Positions 32,038 to 42,168 of a DNA stretch of 64,000 nt are shown one piece after another; the stretch's first letter is position 1, and each line of letters begins with the position of its first letter. The translations under genes were made by a program, and so were the position numbers. The stretch covers positions 248,001 through 312,000 of the forward strand of contig MKSR01000047.1 in the NCBI GenBank assembly GCA_001898145.1, given 5' to 3'. Origin of the DNA: Dyadobacter sp. 50-39. GTDB taxonomy: Bacteria > Bacteroidota > Bacteroidia > Cytophagales > Spirosomataceae. The notes below the pieces were generated by a model that was given only the letters and a program-made list of their open reading frames with translations, did not search any database and was not told the origin of the DNA.

Positions 32038-33312
32038 ATGAAAAAAGTTGCACTATTTGCTGGTTTGGCTGCGTTGGGAAGCGTCCCGGCGATGGCCCAA
32101 TCGCCCATCTCTTTCAATGCCCGTGGTCTGGTCGTAGTGTCTGATGCTGATTTAGCAGCTTCTGCATTGGTGGATGGAAAGCTATTAAGGGACAACACGT
32201 CAAAAGACCAACTTACAACGATTAAATTTCCAATAGAAAGGGGAAGCAAAGGCCTGGGTAGCGCACTGGTGTCCAACTCGGCGCTTGGGTATTCCAAAAC
32301 GCTGGCGGTGTCACCCACGGGAACCCTCGCGTTCGTGCTGGAAAGCCGCGTAAGGCCGGAAGATGGGGTGGGGGAATATAAAGACCTTTCAAAAGATTTC
32401 CCTGCCGGCGAGAAGCTTTTCGTAGTCGATATCAGCAACCTTGCTGCACCGAAAGCTAAATTTGGCTTTCCGGTAGGCAAAAAGCCAACTTCGATTGACG
32501 TCAACAAAAATGAGCTCATTCTCGCAACCAATGATACCGGCAAAGAACTCGTTTTCATCGAAGCCGGACCAGACGGTAAGCCGGCGCGTTTTCTGAATCT
32601 GCCATCTGCATTAGACAGTACTAACCGCATTGTAGACATTTCCTGGCATCCGTCAGGTGATTTCATTGCGTTCTCCCTGGATAATTCGAATGAAGTAGGC
32701 CTGTATAAAGTGATCCGCGAAGCTGGAAAACTGAAAAATGTGGAGATGGTGGGTAAGCCTGTGAAGGTAGGGGTTGATCCTACTTTTGGAAGATTTACGG
32801 CCGATGGAAAGCATTATCTCGTTCTTGACGCAAAAGGTCCGCAGGGTAAGGGAGCAGGAGAGGGTGAAGTATTTGTGGTAGATTTCTCCATGGACGGGGC
32901 CGTTGAGCATAAAGTGGCCGGCCAGGCGCCGGTTGGCCTGAACACCGGTTCGTTCGCATTGAGCCCGGACGGCGCATTACTGGTAACTGCCAATGCAGGC
33001 AAAAGCGGTTCGCCATGGGCGGAACAAGGTGCCGGAACAGGCGCATCACTTACATTATATAAAGTTGCAGCTACCGGAGCATTGACCAAAGTAGCCGATT
33101 ATCCGTTTGAGGGTATCTACCCTCAAAGCGTGGCTTTCGATAAGGACGGTTCTAACCTGGCTGTTTCTGTTTTCGAATATCTTGAATACGGTAGCGGCAA
33201 TGGCGGCGTCGAATTCTGGTCGGTAACCAAAGGGGATACCCCTGCGCTGAAAAAGCAAGGAGCGAAGGTGAGCGTAGCCAAAGGCGCACACACATTGCGT
33301 GTGATCCCTTGA
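32038..33312 (+). CDS. Secreted beta-propeller protein (lactonase-like)
   Basis: The protein has 424 residues with a signal peptide (KKVALFAGLAALGSVPAMAQ). The mature part repeats strands of the type TLAVSPTGTLAFVLES, IDVNKNELILATND, ISWHPSGDFIAFSLDN, FTADGKHYLVLDA, FALSPDGALLVTANAG and VAFDKDGSNLAVSVFE, spaced about 50 residues apart, which fits a seven-blade YVTN/lactonase propeller. No catalytic metal ligands can be assigned from the sequence alone. It probably lies in the periplasm or at the surface. Function unknown; ligand binding or a lactonase activity are the main options. Confidence 0.8.
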   Translation: MKKVALFAGLAALGSVPAMAQSPISFNARGLVVVSDADLAASALVDGKLLRDNTSKDQLTTIKFPIERGSKGLGSALVSNSALGYSKTLAVSPTGTLAFVLESRVRPEDGVGEYKDLSKDFPAGEKLFVVDISNLAAPKAKFGFPVGKKPTSIDVNKNELILATNDTGKELVFIEAGPDGKPARFLNLPSALDSTNRIVDISWHPSGDFIAFSLDNSNEVGLYKVIREAGKLKNVEMVGKPVKVGVDPTFGRFTADGKHYLVLDAKGPQGKGAGEGEVFVVDFSMDGAVEHKVAGQAPVGLNTGSFALSPDGALLVTANAGKSGSPWAEQGAGTGASLTLYKVAATGALTKVADYPFEGIYPQSVAFDKDGSNLAVSVFEYLEYGSGNGGVEFWSVTKGDTPALKKQGAKVSVAKGAHTLRVIP

Positions 33313-33341
33313 TCAGCGAAAAATCCTTGGATTTCAATAGG

Positions 33342-33363
33342 CAGGCCGGTAACAACCGGCCTG
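33342..33363 (+). terminator. Intrinsic terminator after the beta-propeller gene
   Basis: Stem CAGGCCGGT/ACCGGCCTG with an AACA loop, followed by TTTTGTTTG. Confidence 0.88.
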
Positions 33364-33436
33364 TTTTGTTTGCATTTAGTTTACGTAAGGATGCTAAATC
33401 AGACCGATTTTTGTAATTTTGCGGTCTCATTCATAA

Positions 33437-35065
<1,629 letters not shown>

Positions 35066-35101
35066 TTTTTGAATGCCGTGAATGGCATCCTATTTATAGC
35101 A

Positions 35102-35132
35102 AAAGGTCCGGTTTCATCGAAACCGGACCTTT
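35102..35132. terminator. Bidirectional terminator after the ABC-F gene
   Basis: A perfect 13-bp stem AAAGGTCCGGTTT/AAACCGGACCTTT with a 5-base loop, followed by GTTTTG on the right and preceded by an A run on the left. It lies between convergent genes. Confidence 0.9.
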
Positions 35133-35153
35133 GTTTTGCAGCAGAAATTGGTT

Positions 35154-35885
35154 TTAAAAAATAGAGAGTTGCTTCTCTGATTTCTCCGTCAATACCGCGT
35201 AAGAACTTGGTTTGATGCCCTTTAAATAGGGTATCATGTTCAGCAAGGCGAACTTGAACTTTGTGATGTAGTAAGCAGATTTATTTTTTCCGTACAAGAG
35301 CTTTAAAACGTCGTCATGATAAAAGTAATTGATGTCGTCCAATACTTTGAAGTTCTCGGACTTTAACAAAAAGCGGAATAATGACGGGGTATAAATGTTA
35401 ATGTGTCCGTACGACAGAAAATGTGCCAGTTTCTTATCGACATAGAATGAAAAATCAATAGGCACTTCAAAAATCTGATATTTCGATACCCGCTTGATTT
35501 CCCTGAGCAGTATCCGCTCGTGTTCAACATGTTCCAGTACATGCGAGCAAATAACCAGGTCAAAATGATTATCCGGATAAGGGATTTGGTAGCCGTCGAA
35601 GAGTAGAATGTCGTTCAGGTTGGGAATATTTTTAGATTTGATCATTTCCAACCCGCTTTCGGAAATCTCAATGCAATTCAGGTTTTTGCAAAAATCCATT
35701 TTGGACAGCCAGTTCAACACGCTTCCTTCCCCGGCGCCTACTTCCAGAACACTGCTGAACTGAACCGATTTTGCAAGCCTGGTAATGTTGAGCGCCTTGT
35801 AGCGCGCTCCCGTATTGCGCCAGTTTACCGAATTTTGATCATATTGACTTGAATATGAATCTTTTACATTGTCAGACAGCTGCAT
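35154..35885 (-). CDS. SAM-dependent methyltransferase (Methyltransf_11/23 type)
   Basis: The protein has 243 residues. Motif I is SSVLEVGAGEGSVLNWL, followed by the acidic CIEISESGL, DLVICSHVLEHVEHE (motif II/post II) and a Tyr/Phe-rich C-terminus. HVLEH with an acidic N-terminal glycine loop places it with UbiE/Methyltransf_11 enzymes, often found with surface polysaccharide genes. No such genes are adjacent here. The gene is visibly richer in A+T than its neighbours, which may mean later acquisition; I did not compute this. A -7 element (TAACTTTG, 35915-35908 on the minus strand) directly follows the upstream operon's terminator. Confidence 0.83.
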   Translation of the reverse strand: MQLSDNVKDSYSSQYDQNSVNWRNTGARYKALNITRLAKSVQFSSVLEVGAGEGSVLNWLSKMDFCKNLNCIEISESGLEMIKSKNIPNLNDILLFDGYQIPYPDNHFDLVICSHVLEHVEHERILLREIKRVSKYQIFEVPIDFSFYVDKKLAHFLSYGHINIYTPSLFRFLLKSENFKVLDDINYFYHDDVLKLLYGKNKSAYYITKFKFALLNMIPYLKGIKPSSYAVLTEKSEKQLSIF

Positions 35886-35921
35886 TTGTATGATCTTGAG
35901 TTTGCCTCAAAGTTAAAAAAA

Positions 35922-35948
35922 GTGCGTCATTGCTATTCAATGACGCAC
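35922..35948 (-). terminator. Terminator of the GMC oxidoreductase operon, overlapping the next promoter
   Basis: A perfect 11-bp stem GTGCGTCATTG/CAATGACGCAC with a 5-base loop. On the minus strand a T7 run follows, whose end runs into TAACTTTG, the likely -7 element of the methyltransferase gene. Confidence 0.85.
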
Positions 35949-35978
35949 GGGTTATTCTTCATATTTTGAATCGGGAGC

Positions 35979-36614
35979 TTAATCGTAGCTCAAACCGTAT
36001 TGTTTCAAAACATCTGCCGGTACCCCTTCCCAGACGTTAGGAGTATTTCCTTTGTATCCAAGGTCGGCAATGCCGATTTTGGAAGTGTAAAACCCGGAGG
36101 CAGTCAGGTTGCGCATCAGATTAAAGAATGCAACACCCTGGCTATAAATCGGTTTCGCTTTTTCAGGATAGGCGATATCATCAACAATCTGGATCTGCTG
36201 CGCTTTGCTCGCCAATGTAAACCCTTTGCCGAAACGGTTAAGCGACTCCCTTTCAAGCCACCGTAATCCGCCGCGTAGCGGTGTTTGATGCTGGGGCATG
36301 TCCTTTACAATGAAATCAATAAACTCGACCACGCCTGCCTGTGATGCGCTGGCGGAGGTTGCGTCGGCCGGAATGATAATGTCTACCAAAACCCTGATGG
36401 TGGCCAACTCTGCTACTGTCAGGAATTTCTCTTTGGCCAGTTTTGCGTCGCGTATTGCTTCTTCTTTTGTTCTGCCGCCTGGAATTTTAAGCGGTGTCTC
36501 CGGCGGGTTCTGCATTTCCAGCTCCCTCTGCTCGGCAAGTGCCACCTGAGGGCTCAACGCGGCAATACCCAGCGAGCTTAGGGTCAATGACTTTAATGAA
36601 TCTCTGCGTTTCAT
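35979..36614 (-). CDS. Gluconate 2-dehydrogenase subunit 3-like protein, Tat-exported
   Basis: The protein has 211 residues. A Tat-like signal (MKRRDSLKSLTLSSLGIAAL) with an Arg pair precedes the mature chain. The domain matches the small subunit of membrane-bound gluconate 2-dehydrogenases: FLTVAELATIRVLVDIIIPAD, VEFIDFIVKDMP and GLRWLERES. It is encoded directly after a GMC oxidoreductase (29-base gap) and probably carries that flavoprotein across the membrane as a folded complex, since the partner has no signal of its own. Confidence 0.9.
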   Translation of the reverse strand: MKRRDSLKSLTLSSLGIAALSPQVALAEQRELEMQNPPETPLKIPGGRTKEEAIRDAKLAKEKFLTVAELATIRVLVDIIIPADATSASASQAGVVEFIDFIVKDMPQHQTPLRGGLRWLERESLNRFGKGFTLASKAQQIQIVDDIAYPEKAKPIYSQGVAFFNLMRNLTASGFYTSKIGIADLGYKGNTPNVWEGVPADVLKQYGLSYD

Positions 36615-36643
36615 ATGCTTGTAATTTGAACAGGGTTCAAATG

Positions 36644-38383
36644 TTAGATATTTTTCTGTTTTACCTGATTGATGATGTATTCCGAAGCACGCATCGATAG
36701 CGCCAGGATGGTCCAGGTCGGGTTTTTGTCAGCTTGTGAGACAAACGAACCACCGTCTACGACAAAGACGTTCTTTGCATCGTGCGCCTGCGAGAATTTG
36801 TTCAACGCAGATGTTTTCGGATCATCGCCCATGCGCACGGTCCCAACCTCGTGGATGATACGGCCAGGAGCCGCCAAACCGTAGTTGGTGTCCGCACCCG
36901 GCTTGGTACCGTTTGCAACGCCGCCTAATGCATGAATCATCTCTTCGAATGTATCGTGCATATGTTTGGCTTGCTTGATCTCATAATCAGACCATTTATA
37001 GTGGAAGCGCAATACCGGAATACCGAATTTGTCAACGACAGTCGGATCGATTTCGCAATAGTTATTGAAATCGGGCACTGCCTCACCACGACCGGCCATA
37101 CCGATGTTGGCCCCATAGAAACGACGGTAATCTTCTTTGAGCGAAGCACCATAGCCGCCCGCTGCTTTGGTCACTCCGTCTTTGGTAGGGTATTTCCCAT
37201 TCAGGTTTTCAATTCCGGAGCCGAAACCGTAGCTGGGCATACCCATACCGCCACCGTATTCAATGTGATAACCCCGCGGGAAATCCAGTTTTTTGTTATC
37301 CAGCCACCACGGCGTATACACGTGCATACCGCCGACACCGTCTTCATTATAGCGCTTGCGATCCATCAGGTGAGGCAGAAATGCGCCGCGGGAAGCTCCC
37401 GTTGAGTCATGCAGATAACGACCTACCACGCCGCTTGAATTGGCCAGACCATTTTGGTGACGGGCTGACTTCGAATTTAGAAGCAAACGTGACGATTCGG
37501 CTGCGCTCGCTGCGAGTACTACCACTTTCGCTTTGACAGTGTGTTCAGTCAGTTTTTCACGGTCAATGTACGAAACGCCCGTGGCAAGTCCTGTCGACGG
37601 ATCTGTCAGCACCTCACGGCACATCGCGTTATTGATAAGGGTTACGTTACCGGTCTTGATTGCAGGTATACACAACACTGACGATGAAGAGAAGTCCGCA
37701 TAGGCCTGGCAGGCGCGCGAGCACTGGCTGCAATAGAAGCACACACCACGCTGATCGTTGATGGGCTTGGTCAGGATTGAAAGCCGTGAGGGGATTACCG
37801 GAATATTCGCCTTTTTGCCGGCTTGTTTCAGAAATAGCTCGTGCAAACGAGGCTTAGGCGGAGGTAAAAAGATACCATCGGGCTCATTGTCAATGCCTTC
37901 TACCGTTCCGAACACACCGATCAACTTATCTACTTGGTCGTAGTACGGTTTTACATCGTCGTAGCTGATTGGCCAGTCGTCACCAAGTCCGTCGATGCTC
38001 TTCCTTTTAAAATCTTTGGGTCCAAAACGCAGCGAGATACGTCCCCAGTGATTGGTTCTGCCACCGAGCATGCGCGACCTGAACCAGTCGAATTGCGTTC
38101 CGTTCTTGCGTGTATAGGGCTCTCCCTCGATTTCCCAACCCCCCCACGCGGCATCGAAATCACCGAAAGGCCGGTGGTTACCAGCACCACGGCGTGGCGA
38201 TTCGTAGGGCCATTTCAGCTGGGTAATGTACTTCGGATCGGCAGGGTCGAAATATCCACCTGCCTCCAAAAGAGCCACTTTGGCACCTGCTTTGGCAAGT
38301 TGATAAGCTGCCATTCCACCTCCCGCACCCGAGCCGATAATAGCGACATCGAACACGGTAGGCTGTTCTTTGATTTGAAACAT
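36644..38383 (-). CDS. GMC family FAD-dependent oxidoreductase
   Basis: The protein has 579 residues. FAD is bound by the N-terminal AIIGSGAGGGMAAYQLA with the acidic strand end LLEAGG. WGRISLRFGP and GRTNHWGR continue the flavin domain, and the C-terminal HEVGTVRMGDDP and NPTWTILAL are GMC signatures; HxxGT is the usual active-site region. A Cys-rich stretch, CFYCSQCSRACQAY near residue 225, is typical of the gluconate-dehydrogenase branch. Together with the subunit 3-like protein it likely oxidises a sugar or sugar alcohol in the periplasm and feeds electrons to the chain. No cytochrome subunit gene lies next to it. Confidence 0.92.
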   Translation of the reverse strand: MFQIKEQPTVFDVAIIGSGAGGGMAAYQLAKAGAKVALLEAGGYFDPADPKYITQLKWPYESPRRGAGNHRPFGDFDAAWGGWEIEGEPYTRKNGTQFDWFRSRMLGGRTNHWGRISLRFGPKDFKRKSIDGLGDDWPISYDDVKPYYDQVDKLIGVFGTVEGIDNEPDGIFLPPPKPRLHELFLKQAGKKANIPVIPSRLSILTKPINDQRGVCFYCSQCSRACQAYADFSSSSVLCIPAIKTGNVTLINNAMCREVLTDPSTGLATGVSYIDREKLTEHTVKAKVVVLAASAAESSRLLLNSKSARHQNGLANSSGVVGRYLHDSTGASRGAFLPHLMDRKRYNEDGVGGMHVYTPWWLDNKKLDFPRGYHIEYGGGMGMPSYGFGSGIENLNGKYPTKDGVTKAAGGYGASLKEDYRRFYGANIGMAGRGEAVPDFNNYCEIDPTVVDKFGIPVLRFHYKWSDYEIKQAKHMHDTFEEMIHALGGVANGTKPGADTNYGLAAPGRIIHEVGTVRMGDDPKTSALNKFSQAHDAKNVFVVDGGSFVSQADKNPTWTILALSMRASEYIINQVKQKNI

Positions 38384-38552
38384 AGTAAAGGGTTGTTTAG
38401 ATAGTACTATTTAACCAATAAATATAAACACGTATCAGGTAAACGCGGTGTAGGGCCGTACACATTCAGAGTTATTTAAAAACAATCTAAATGCGATTGC
38501 TCGGATTTCTTCTGCGCTGCCGTATTTTTGTATTTTAAAACAGAATTACATT

Positions 38553-39512
38553 TTGGCAGTTACCGGTAGCGACCTGAGTGTCGCAAAAGAATTTCTGATA
38601 AAAGGCGAATTGGTGGCCATTCCTACCGAAACCGTTTACGGCCTCGCCGGCAATGCATTGAACGAAAAGGCGGTACTTTCTATTTTCGAAGCAAAGAACC
38701 GGCCGGCATTTGATCCGCTCATTATTCATACTGACTCGATTGACAAAGCGGCTATTTACGTAGCTGACATACCCGACAAAGCGCGGGTTCTGGCCAGTCG
38801 TTTCTGGCCCGGCCCGCTTACGCTACTGCTTCCAAAAAGGCAAATCGTGCCGGACCTGGTCACTTCCGGGCTTGATACGGTTGCCGTGCGGATACCCAAC
38901 CACGCCCTGACTCTGCAACTGCTGAGCCAGCTGAGCTTTCCTCTGGCAGCACCGAGTGCAAATCCTTTCGGCTACATTAGCCCTACCAAACCTGAACATG
39001 TCGACCAGCAACTTGGTGAGCGCATTCCCTACATTCTCGATGGCGGAGAGTGCGAGGTGGGCATCGAATCGACGATACTGGGTTTCGAAAATGACGAAAC
39101 GATCGTATACCGCCTGGGCGGGTTGGATATTAACGAGATCGAATCGTTGATCGGGCCGGTGGTGCTCATGCCGCATTCTACCTCGGATCCAAAGGCACCC
39201 GGAATGCTCAAAAGCCACTATGCGCCGCGAAAGCCGCTGCATTTATACAGAAGGGACGATATTGTGCCGGGGAGCGCAGAAACAGGGTATTTGATGTTTG
39301 ACCGGTACCTGGAAGGGGCAGACCGGAAATACCAGCGCCTGCTCAGCCCCAACCGAGATCTGAAAGAAGCAGCGCATAACTTGTTTGCCTATCTTCGGGA
39401 ACTGGATACATTGCCTGTTCTTGAAATAAAAGCCGAACTGGTGCCTTCCCAGGGATTAGGTTTGGCGATTAACGACAGGTTGCAACGCGCTTCTGTCCCA
39501 GCGACAGCATAG
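38553..39512 (+). CDS. L-threonylcarbamoyladenylate synthase (Sua5 type), TTG start
   Basis: It makes the intermediate for t6A at position 37 of ANN-reading tRNAs. The start is TTG at 38553 (AVTGSDLSVAKEFLIKG). The protein has 319 residues, so it is the two-domain Sua5 form rather than short TsaC. The YrdC domain has the KxR-type entry (FEAKNRPAFDPLIIH) and PSANPFGYISPT with the Ser/Asn of the ATP site. The C-terminal Sua5 domain begins near residue 210 (PGMLKSHYAPRKPLHL). It converges on the helicase gene with one base between stops. A -7 element (TATTTTTG, 38523-38530) lies 22 bases upstream. Confidence 0.93.
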   Translation: MAVTGSDLSVAKEFLIKGELVAIPTETVYGLAGNALNEKAVLSIFEAKNRPAFDPLIIHTDSIDKAAIYVADIPDKARVLASRFWPGPLTLLLPKRQIVPDLVTSGLDTVAVRIPNHALTLQLLSQLSFPLAAPSANPFGYISPTKPEHVDQQLGERIPYILDGGECEVGIESTILGFENDETIVYRLGGLDINEIESLIGPVVLMPHSTSDPKAPGMLKSHYAPRKPLHLYRRDDIVPGSAETGYLMFDRYLEGADRKYQRLLSPNRDLKEAAHNLFAYLRELDTLPVLEIKAELVPSQGLGLAINDRLQRASVPATA

Positions 39513-39513
39513 G

Positions 39514-40941
39514 TTACTTAAAAAACTGCTGGTGAAAGTTCATCAGGAATACCTCGTCGGTGGCGCGGGTAATAGCCGTGTAAAGCCACCGGATAAATTC
39601 GGTGTTGATCTGTTCTTCGGGTAGATAGCCCTGGTCGATGAATACTGCGCTCCACTGGCCTCCCTGTGCCTTGTGGCAGGTGAGCGCGTAAGCGAACTTT
39701 ACCTGCAGCGCATTTAGGTAGGGGTCTTTTCGTAATGCTTCTACCCGGTCTTTTTTGGATTTGATATAGAAATAATCCTGCTGGACGCTCTCATAGAGCT
39801 TTTTGTTATCTTCCGCGGACATTGAAGCCGAAGGTGAATGCAATGTGTCCAGGAAAATTTTTGCGTCGAACTCGGGTTGTTTTTCATAATCCGTCAAACG
39901 CAATGTTACGTCTGCAAAGCGGAAACCGTGCATTTCCTGGGTTTTGCGAATTTTGAGCAATTCTACAAAATCACCGTTGGCAATAAAGCCGGCTGGAGAG
40001 TCTTCGTCCAATATATTATAGTTGTTTCTGACAACCATCAGCCGGTCACCGGCATCGAGCTCGTCTTCGGAGAAGTTGATCACGCGCCGAATGTATTCAT
40101 TGTATTGAACGGCCGACTTATTCGAGCGCGTGAGGATAATCGAGTTTTCAGTACCATACTTATCATAGGCATACCGCAGTCCTTCTTCCAGCTTTTCGCC
40201 CGTCATTTTGAAAACGTCACGGAATGCCCGAGTAGTTATATGAATGTTGGCCGCCTCAGCGCCGAGCTGGTTACGCAGCTGGGTAGCATTGAAGAGAATG
40301 CCGGATTGTTCGTCTTGCCGCATTACTTCTTTTAACTCCTCTTGAAAAACAGACATGTAGAATGTTCTTTCCATATACTCGCCGTCCAATGCAGGGCTAA
40401 GTTCCTTTCCCACAGGTGGCAGCTGGGCGGTATCACCCACCAGCATCAGTTTGTTGCCCGGGTTTTCAAATACGAATTCCACCAGATCGGCCAGCAGGCT
40501 ACGACTTCCAAAATCAGCGTCGTCGGTGATCATAGAAGCCTCATCGACGATGAACAGCGTATTGTCGTGATAGTTTTTCTGCCGCTGGAAAGTCAGTGTG
40601 CCTGAAAACGCATCGGCGGTTTGTTTGTAAATTTTCTTATGTATTGTGAGAGCGATCTTTTCTGAATAGCCAGACATGACCTTTGCGGCCCGACCGGTAG
40701 GGGCCAGCAGCACCGATTTGTAACCAAAGTTTTTGAGCACTTTGATGAGCGTGCTGATGATCGTTGTCTTACCGGTTCCGGCGTATCCTTTCAGCAAGAA
40801 GCAATCCCGGTAGCGCTCTAACCCCTTTTCCTCAATCAGAAAATCGTTGGTCTGCTCAAAGAAACGGAGCTGCCCTTCGGTGGGCCTGAATGGGAATTGT
40901 TTGCGCAGTAACTGGGAAGGTAAAAGTTTGCCGGTGTCCAT
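39514..40941 (-). CDS. SF1 DNA helicase of the RecD/Pif1 type
   Basis: The protein has 475 residues. Walker A is LLKGYAGTGKTTIIS near residue 50, then LLAPTGRAAKVMS (Ia), FIVDEASMI (II), LMLVGDTAQLPPVG (III), ILTRSNKS and, in the UvrD_C_2 region, FAYALTCHKAQGGQWSAVFID with TAITRATDEV at the end. It lacks the RecD2 N-terminal domain and the nuclease domains of RecB. This single-gene helicase is common in Bacteroidota and is annotated as exonuclease V-like or ATP-dependent DNA helicase; its DNA task is not known. Confidence 0.92.
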   Translation of the reverse strand: MDTGKLLPSQLLRKQFPFRPTEGQLRFFEQTNDFLIEEKGLERYRDCFLLKGYAGTGKTTIISTLIKVLKNFGYKSVLLAPTGRAAKVMSGYSEKIALTIHKKIYKQTADAFSGTLTFQRQKNYHDNTLFIVDEASMITDDADFGSRSLLADLVEFVFENPGNKLMLVGDTAQLPPVGKELSPALDGEYMERTFYMSVFQEELKEVMRQDEQSGILFNATQLRNQLGAEAANIHITTRAFRDVFKMTGEKLEEGLRYAYDKYGTENSIILTRSNKSAVQYNEYIRRVINFSEDELDAGDRLMVVRNNYNILDEDSPAGFIANGDFVELLKIRKTQEMHGFRFADVTLRLTDYEKQPEFDAKIFLDTLHSPSASMSAEDNKKLYESVQQDYFYIKSKKDRVEALRKDPYLNALQVKFAYALTCHKAQGGQWSAVFIDQGYLPEEQINTEFIRWLYTAITRATDEVFLMNFHQQFFK

Positions 40942-41080
40942 GCAACGAATCTAATGCTAGGATTTTGATTATCAAAAACCAGATTTTATTACAAAATAAT
41001 ACACAGATTTTATTGGACTTTAATAGGCTAAATCCATATATTAGACTCCCTTATCTGAAAATCCCCAAACCTAAACATCT

Positions 41081-41521
41081 ATGCTGGTACAACATGTAAT
41101 GGGCAACAAGCCTGTCAATGCGATTTGGTCGGTTACGCAGGACAACACAGTGTTTGAGGCTCTGGAACTCATGGCCGAGAAGAACATTGGGGCAGTTTTG
41201 GTACTTGAAGACAATGAGCTGATCGGTATCTTCTCCGAGCGTGACTATGCCCGGAAGGTGATATTGCAGGGGCGTGCCTCTAAGGATACGCTGATCCGCG
41301 AGGTGATGACCGCCAAGGTGATCACCGTAGAAACAGACGAGAAAATAGAGGAGTGTATGCAGATCATGTCAGACAAGCATATCCGACATCTACCCGTGAA
41401 CCGGGACGGCCAGCTGGTGGGTATAATTTCTATCAATGACATCGTTTCTGCGATCATTCACGAGCAAAAAGAACACATCAATACGCTCGAAAGCTATATT
41501 TCCGGAAGTCCTTACTCCTGA
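41081..41521 (+). CDS. Protein of two CBS domains
   Basis: The protein has 146 residues and consists only of a CBS pair: AIWSVTQDNTVFEALELM to IGIFSERDYARKVI, and KVITVETDEKIEECMQIM to LVGIISINDIVSAII. Such pairs sense adenine nucleotides. The SERDYARK motif is common in stand-alone CBS proteins that bind AMP or NAD(H). The partner is unknown. It lies divergent from the helicase gene across 139 bases. Confidence 0.9.
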   Translation: MLVQHVMGNKPVNAIWSVTQDNTVFEALELMAEKNIGAVLVLEDNELIGIFSERDYARKVILQGRASKDTLIREVMTAKVITVETDEKIEECMQIMSDKHIRHLPVNRDGQLVGIISINDIVSAIIHEQKEHINTLESYISGSPYS

Positions 41522-41597
41522 GTCCTGCTTCATTTTCCTGCGAAGGGTAATTCGGCCTGTGCACCGCACCCGGGACACTGGCTTGGATAATTATGTC

Positions 41598-41627
41598 TTG
41601 CCAATTATGCACGGATGGTTATCTTTG
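41598..41627 (+). promoter_or_regulatory. Bacteroidota-type promoter for the Nudix gene
   Basis: TTG (41598-41600), 19 bases, then TATCTTTG (41620-41627), an exact consensus fit. The predicted start near 41634 lies downstream of the first in-frame ATG (41593), so that ATG cannot be used from this promoter. Confidence 0.7.
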
Positions 41628-41676
41628 CGGGTTCAAAAAACAGGCTTTGCAAACGTTAAATGCAGACATAGCAAAT

Positions 41677-42147
41677 TTGTATGGCGGCAAGGTGCGCGTG
41701 CGTGTGTGCGGGATCTGCATTCATGAGCGCAAAATCCTGCTTGTCAACCATGCACTTTACGGTCGGGACGGAATATTCTGGTCACCACCGGGAGGCGGTG
41801 TGCAACCGGGTGAAACTGCCGGGCAGGGACTGGTCCGTGAATTCCGCGAAGAAACAGGTTTACAAGTGGAAGTAGGGGAGCTCCTTTTCATTAATGAGCA
41901 CATTAGCCCGCCGCTGCATGCCGTCGAGCTGTTTTTTGAAATTAAGTGCTTTTCGGGTACGGTCGCCACCGGCTATGATCCTGAGCTGAGCGCGGACCGG
42001 CAAACTATCCGTGATGTGCGATTTATGAGCTGGAAAGAAATCGAGGCATTCCAGCCGGCGCAGCGGCACAGGATTTTGAATATCTCTGGTTCGCTGGCAG
42101 GAATTTTCAAATTGAACAAGTATATTACCGCCGATCGGCATCATTAA
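41677..42147 (+). CDS. Nudix hydrolase, probable TTG start
   Basis: The Nudix box GGGVQPGETAGQGLVREFREETGL fits GX5EX7REUXEEXGU, so the enzyme should cleave a nucleoside diphosphate-linked compound. The open frame reaches back to an ATG at 41593, but a consensus promoter (41598-41627) overlaps that part. The TTG at 41677 gives LYGGKVRVRVCGICI as the first strand, the normal start for this group, and 156 residues. The extra N-terminal residues (MSCQLCTDGYLCGF) look unlike the family. DUF3822 follows after 21 bases. The substrate is unknown. Confidence 0.82.
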   Translation: MYGGKVRVRVCGICIHERKILLVNHALYGRDGIFWSPPGGGVQPGETAGQGLVREFREETGLQVEVGELLFINEHISPPLHAVELFFEIKCFSGTVATGYDPELSADRQTIRDVRFMSWKEIEAFQPAQRHRILNISGSLAGIFKLNKYITADRHH

Positions 42148-42168
42148 ATAAATACGACCCCGCAAGAC

